Shown here piece after piece: positions 63,598-64,000 of a stretch of 64,000 bases of DNA. Below the pieces are notes generated by a model that had not been told where the DNA came from, made no database searches, and saw only the letters and a list, made by a program, of their open reading frames with translations. Location: assembly GCF_020171805.1 (NCBI RefSeq), contig NZ_JAIVAF010000001.1:806001-870000 (forward strand). The letters run 5' to 3'. The translations under genes and the position numbers were made by a program. The stretch comes from Guptibacillus algicola. GTDB lineage: Bacteria; Bacillota; Bacilli; Bacillales; Guptibacillaceae. Numbering within the stretch: the stretch's first letter is position 1; each line of letters starts with the position of its first letter.

Positions 63598-64000
63598 TTA
63601 TTCATATATACTTTTACCGACCAACGCTTCTAGTCCTTTTCGATCTTTCACTACAATCCCACCGCTACTTCGTTCGATCAAACCTTCTTCACAGAACTTC
63701 TTTATAATACGATTAAGGTGACGGTAGCTCGTTCCGATTAGATTCGATGCATCCGTAAGATTAACTTTTTTATCATCAGCCTTCGCATGTTCATCTTCTG
63801 TAACGGAGAGAAGGTAACTTGCCAGCCTCACCTCGACAGATTGCATGATGGTGAAGTTTAAGGAGTTCGATTTCATATAAAATTTATCCGTAATGATTTT
63901 GAGTAAAAACTGAAGGAAAGCTGGATCATCTCCACCGTGTTTTCTTAAAGCAGTGTAAGGTATGCCTAGAAGTTGAACAGTCGAGACCGCTTCTACTGTA
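63598..64000 (-). CDS. Crp/Fnr-family regulator (YeiL-like), C-terminal part
   Basis: The frame is open to the right window edge, so the start is not visible. The visible 134 codons give the end of a cyclic-nucleotide-binding-like domain (TVEAVSTVQLLGIPYTALRK), the long dimerisation helix, and a winged HTH with NLTDASNLIGTSYRHLNRI as recognition helix (about 60-80 from the end). This is the YeiL subgroup of Crp/Fnr proteins. It lies directly upstream of the YdcZ gene with a 26-base gap, so the transporter is a likely target. The ATG at 63876 is internal. Confidence 0.8.
   Translation of the reverse strand, partial: TVEAVSTVQLLGIPYTALRKHGGDDPAFLQFLLKIITDKFYMKSNSLNFTIMQSVEVRLASYLLSVTEDEHAKADDKKVNLTDASNLIGTSYRHLNRIIKKFCEEGLIERSSGGIVVKDRKGLEALVGKSIYE

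Overview
The window looks like chromosome from a low-GC, spore-forming Bacillaceae species (Bacillus-like, possibly a marine or alkaliphilic relative). This is judged from strong AGGAGG-type ribosome binding sites, many TTG and GTG starts, and Bacillus-type regulators and sites: AbrB, RbsR with a CcpA cre box, CsoR, CadC, a PerR box, a WalR box, an S-box riboswitch and a sigma-K-like promoter. No rRNA, tRNA, CRISPR array, complete prophage or intact insertion sequence was seen.

Layout. 0-8 kb: small hypotheticals, two P-loop kinases, a divergent 3-hydroxybutyrate module (dehydrogenase and GntP-type permease), and an MFS exporter divergent from its MarR regulator. 8-15 kb: an accessory, spore-flavoured stretch with a large serine recombinase, a Cys-rich protein, two DUF3992/endospore-appendage (Ena)-like proteins, an AbrB regulator, a small gene behind a possible RNA attenuator, a triple-PAS/HTH protein and a small PD-(D/E)XK nuclease-like protein. 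15-20 kb: an SDR, several GNAT acetyltransferases (one broken by two frameshifts), a GrpB-family protein, a methyltransferase and a Lys/His/Cys-rich coat-like peptide. 20-27 kb: cell-surface proteins (SLH-anchored subtilase; 3D-domain protein with a WalR box), a reductase and an aldehyde dehydrogenase. 27-31 kb: an OppBC-type permease pair and an SfnG-type monooxygenase under a SAM-I riboswitch. 31-37 kb: the ribose operon rbsRKDACB. 37-41 kb: an acetyltransferase, a 50-residue membrane protein missed by length filters, and a MarR-MMPL pair like YdgG-YdgH. 41-49 kb: metal homeostasis, with a Csp-type copper store, csoR-copA-copZ and cadC-cadA. 49-57 kb: a duplicated beta-helix protein, a SWIM-SNF2 helicase and katG with a PerR box. 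57-64 kb: a PRD regulator with an ascorbate-family PTS (IIB, IIC), a serine hydrolase, a YdcZ-type transporter and the C-terminal part of a Crp/Fnr regulator.

Most operons are short, with the regulator beside its target and intrinsic terminators between them. The least conventional part is 8.6-14.8 kb: an Ena-like pair next to a site-specific recombinase, AbrB and a candidate new leader RNA. Second is the PTS at 57.7-61.5 kb, where the only EIIA domain visible is fused to the regulator.
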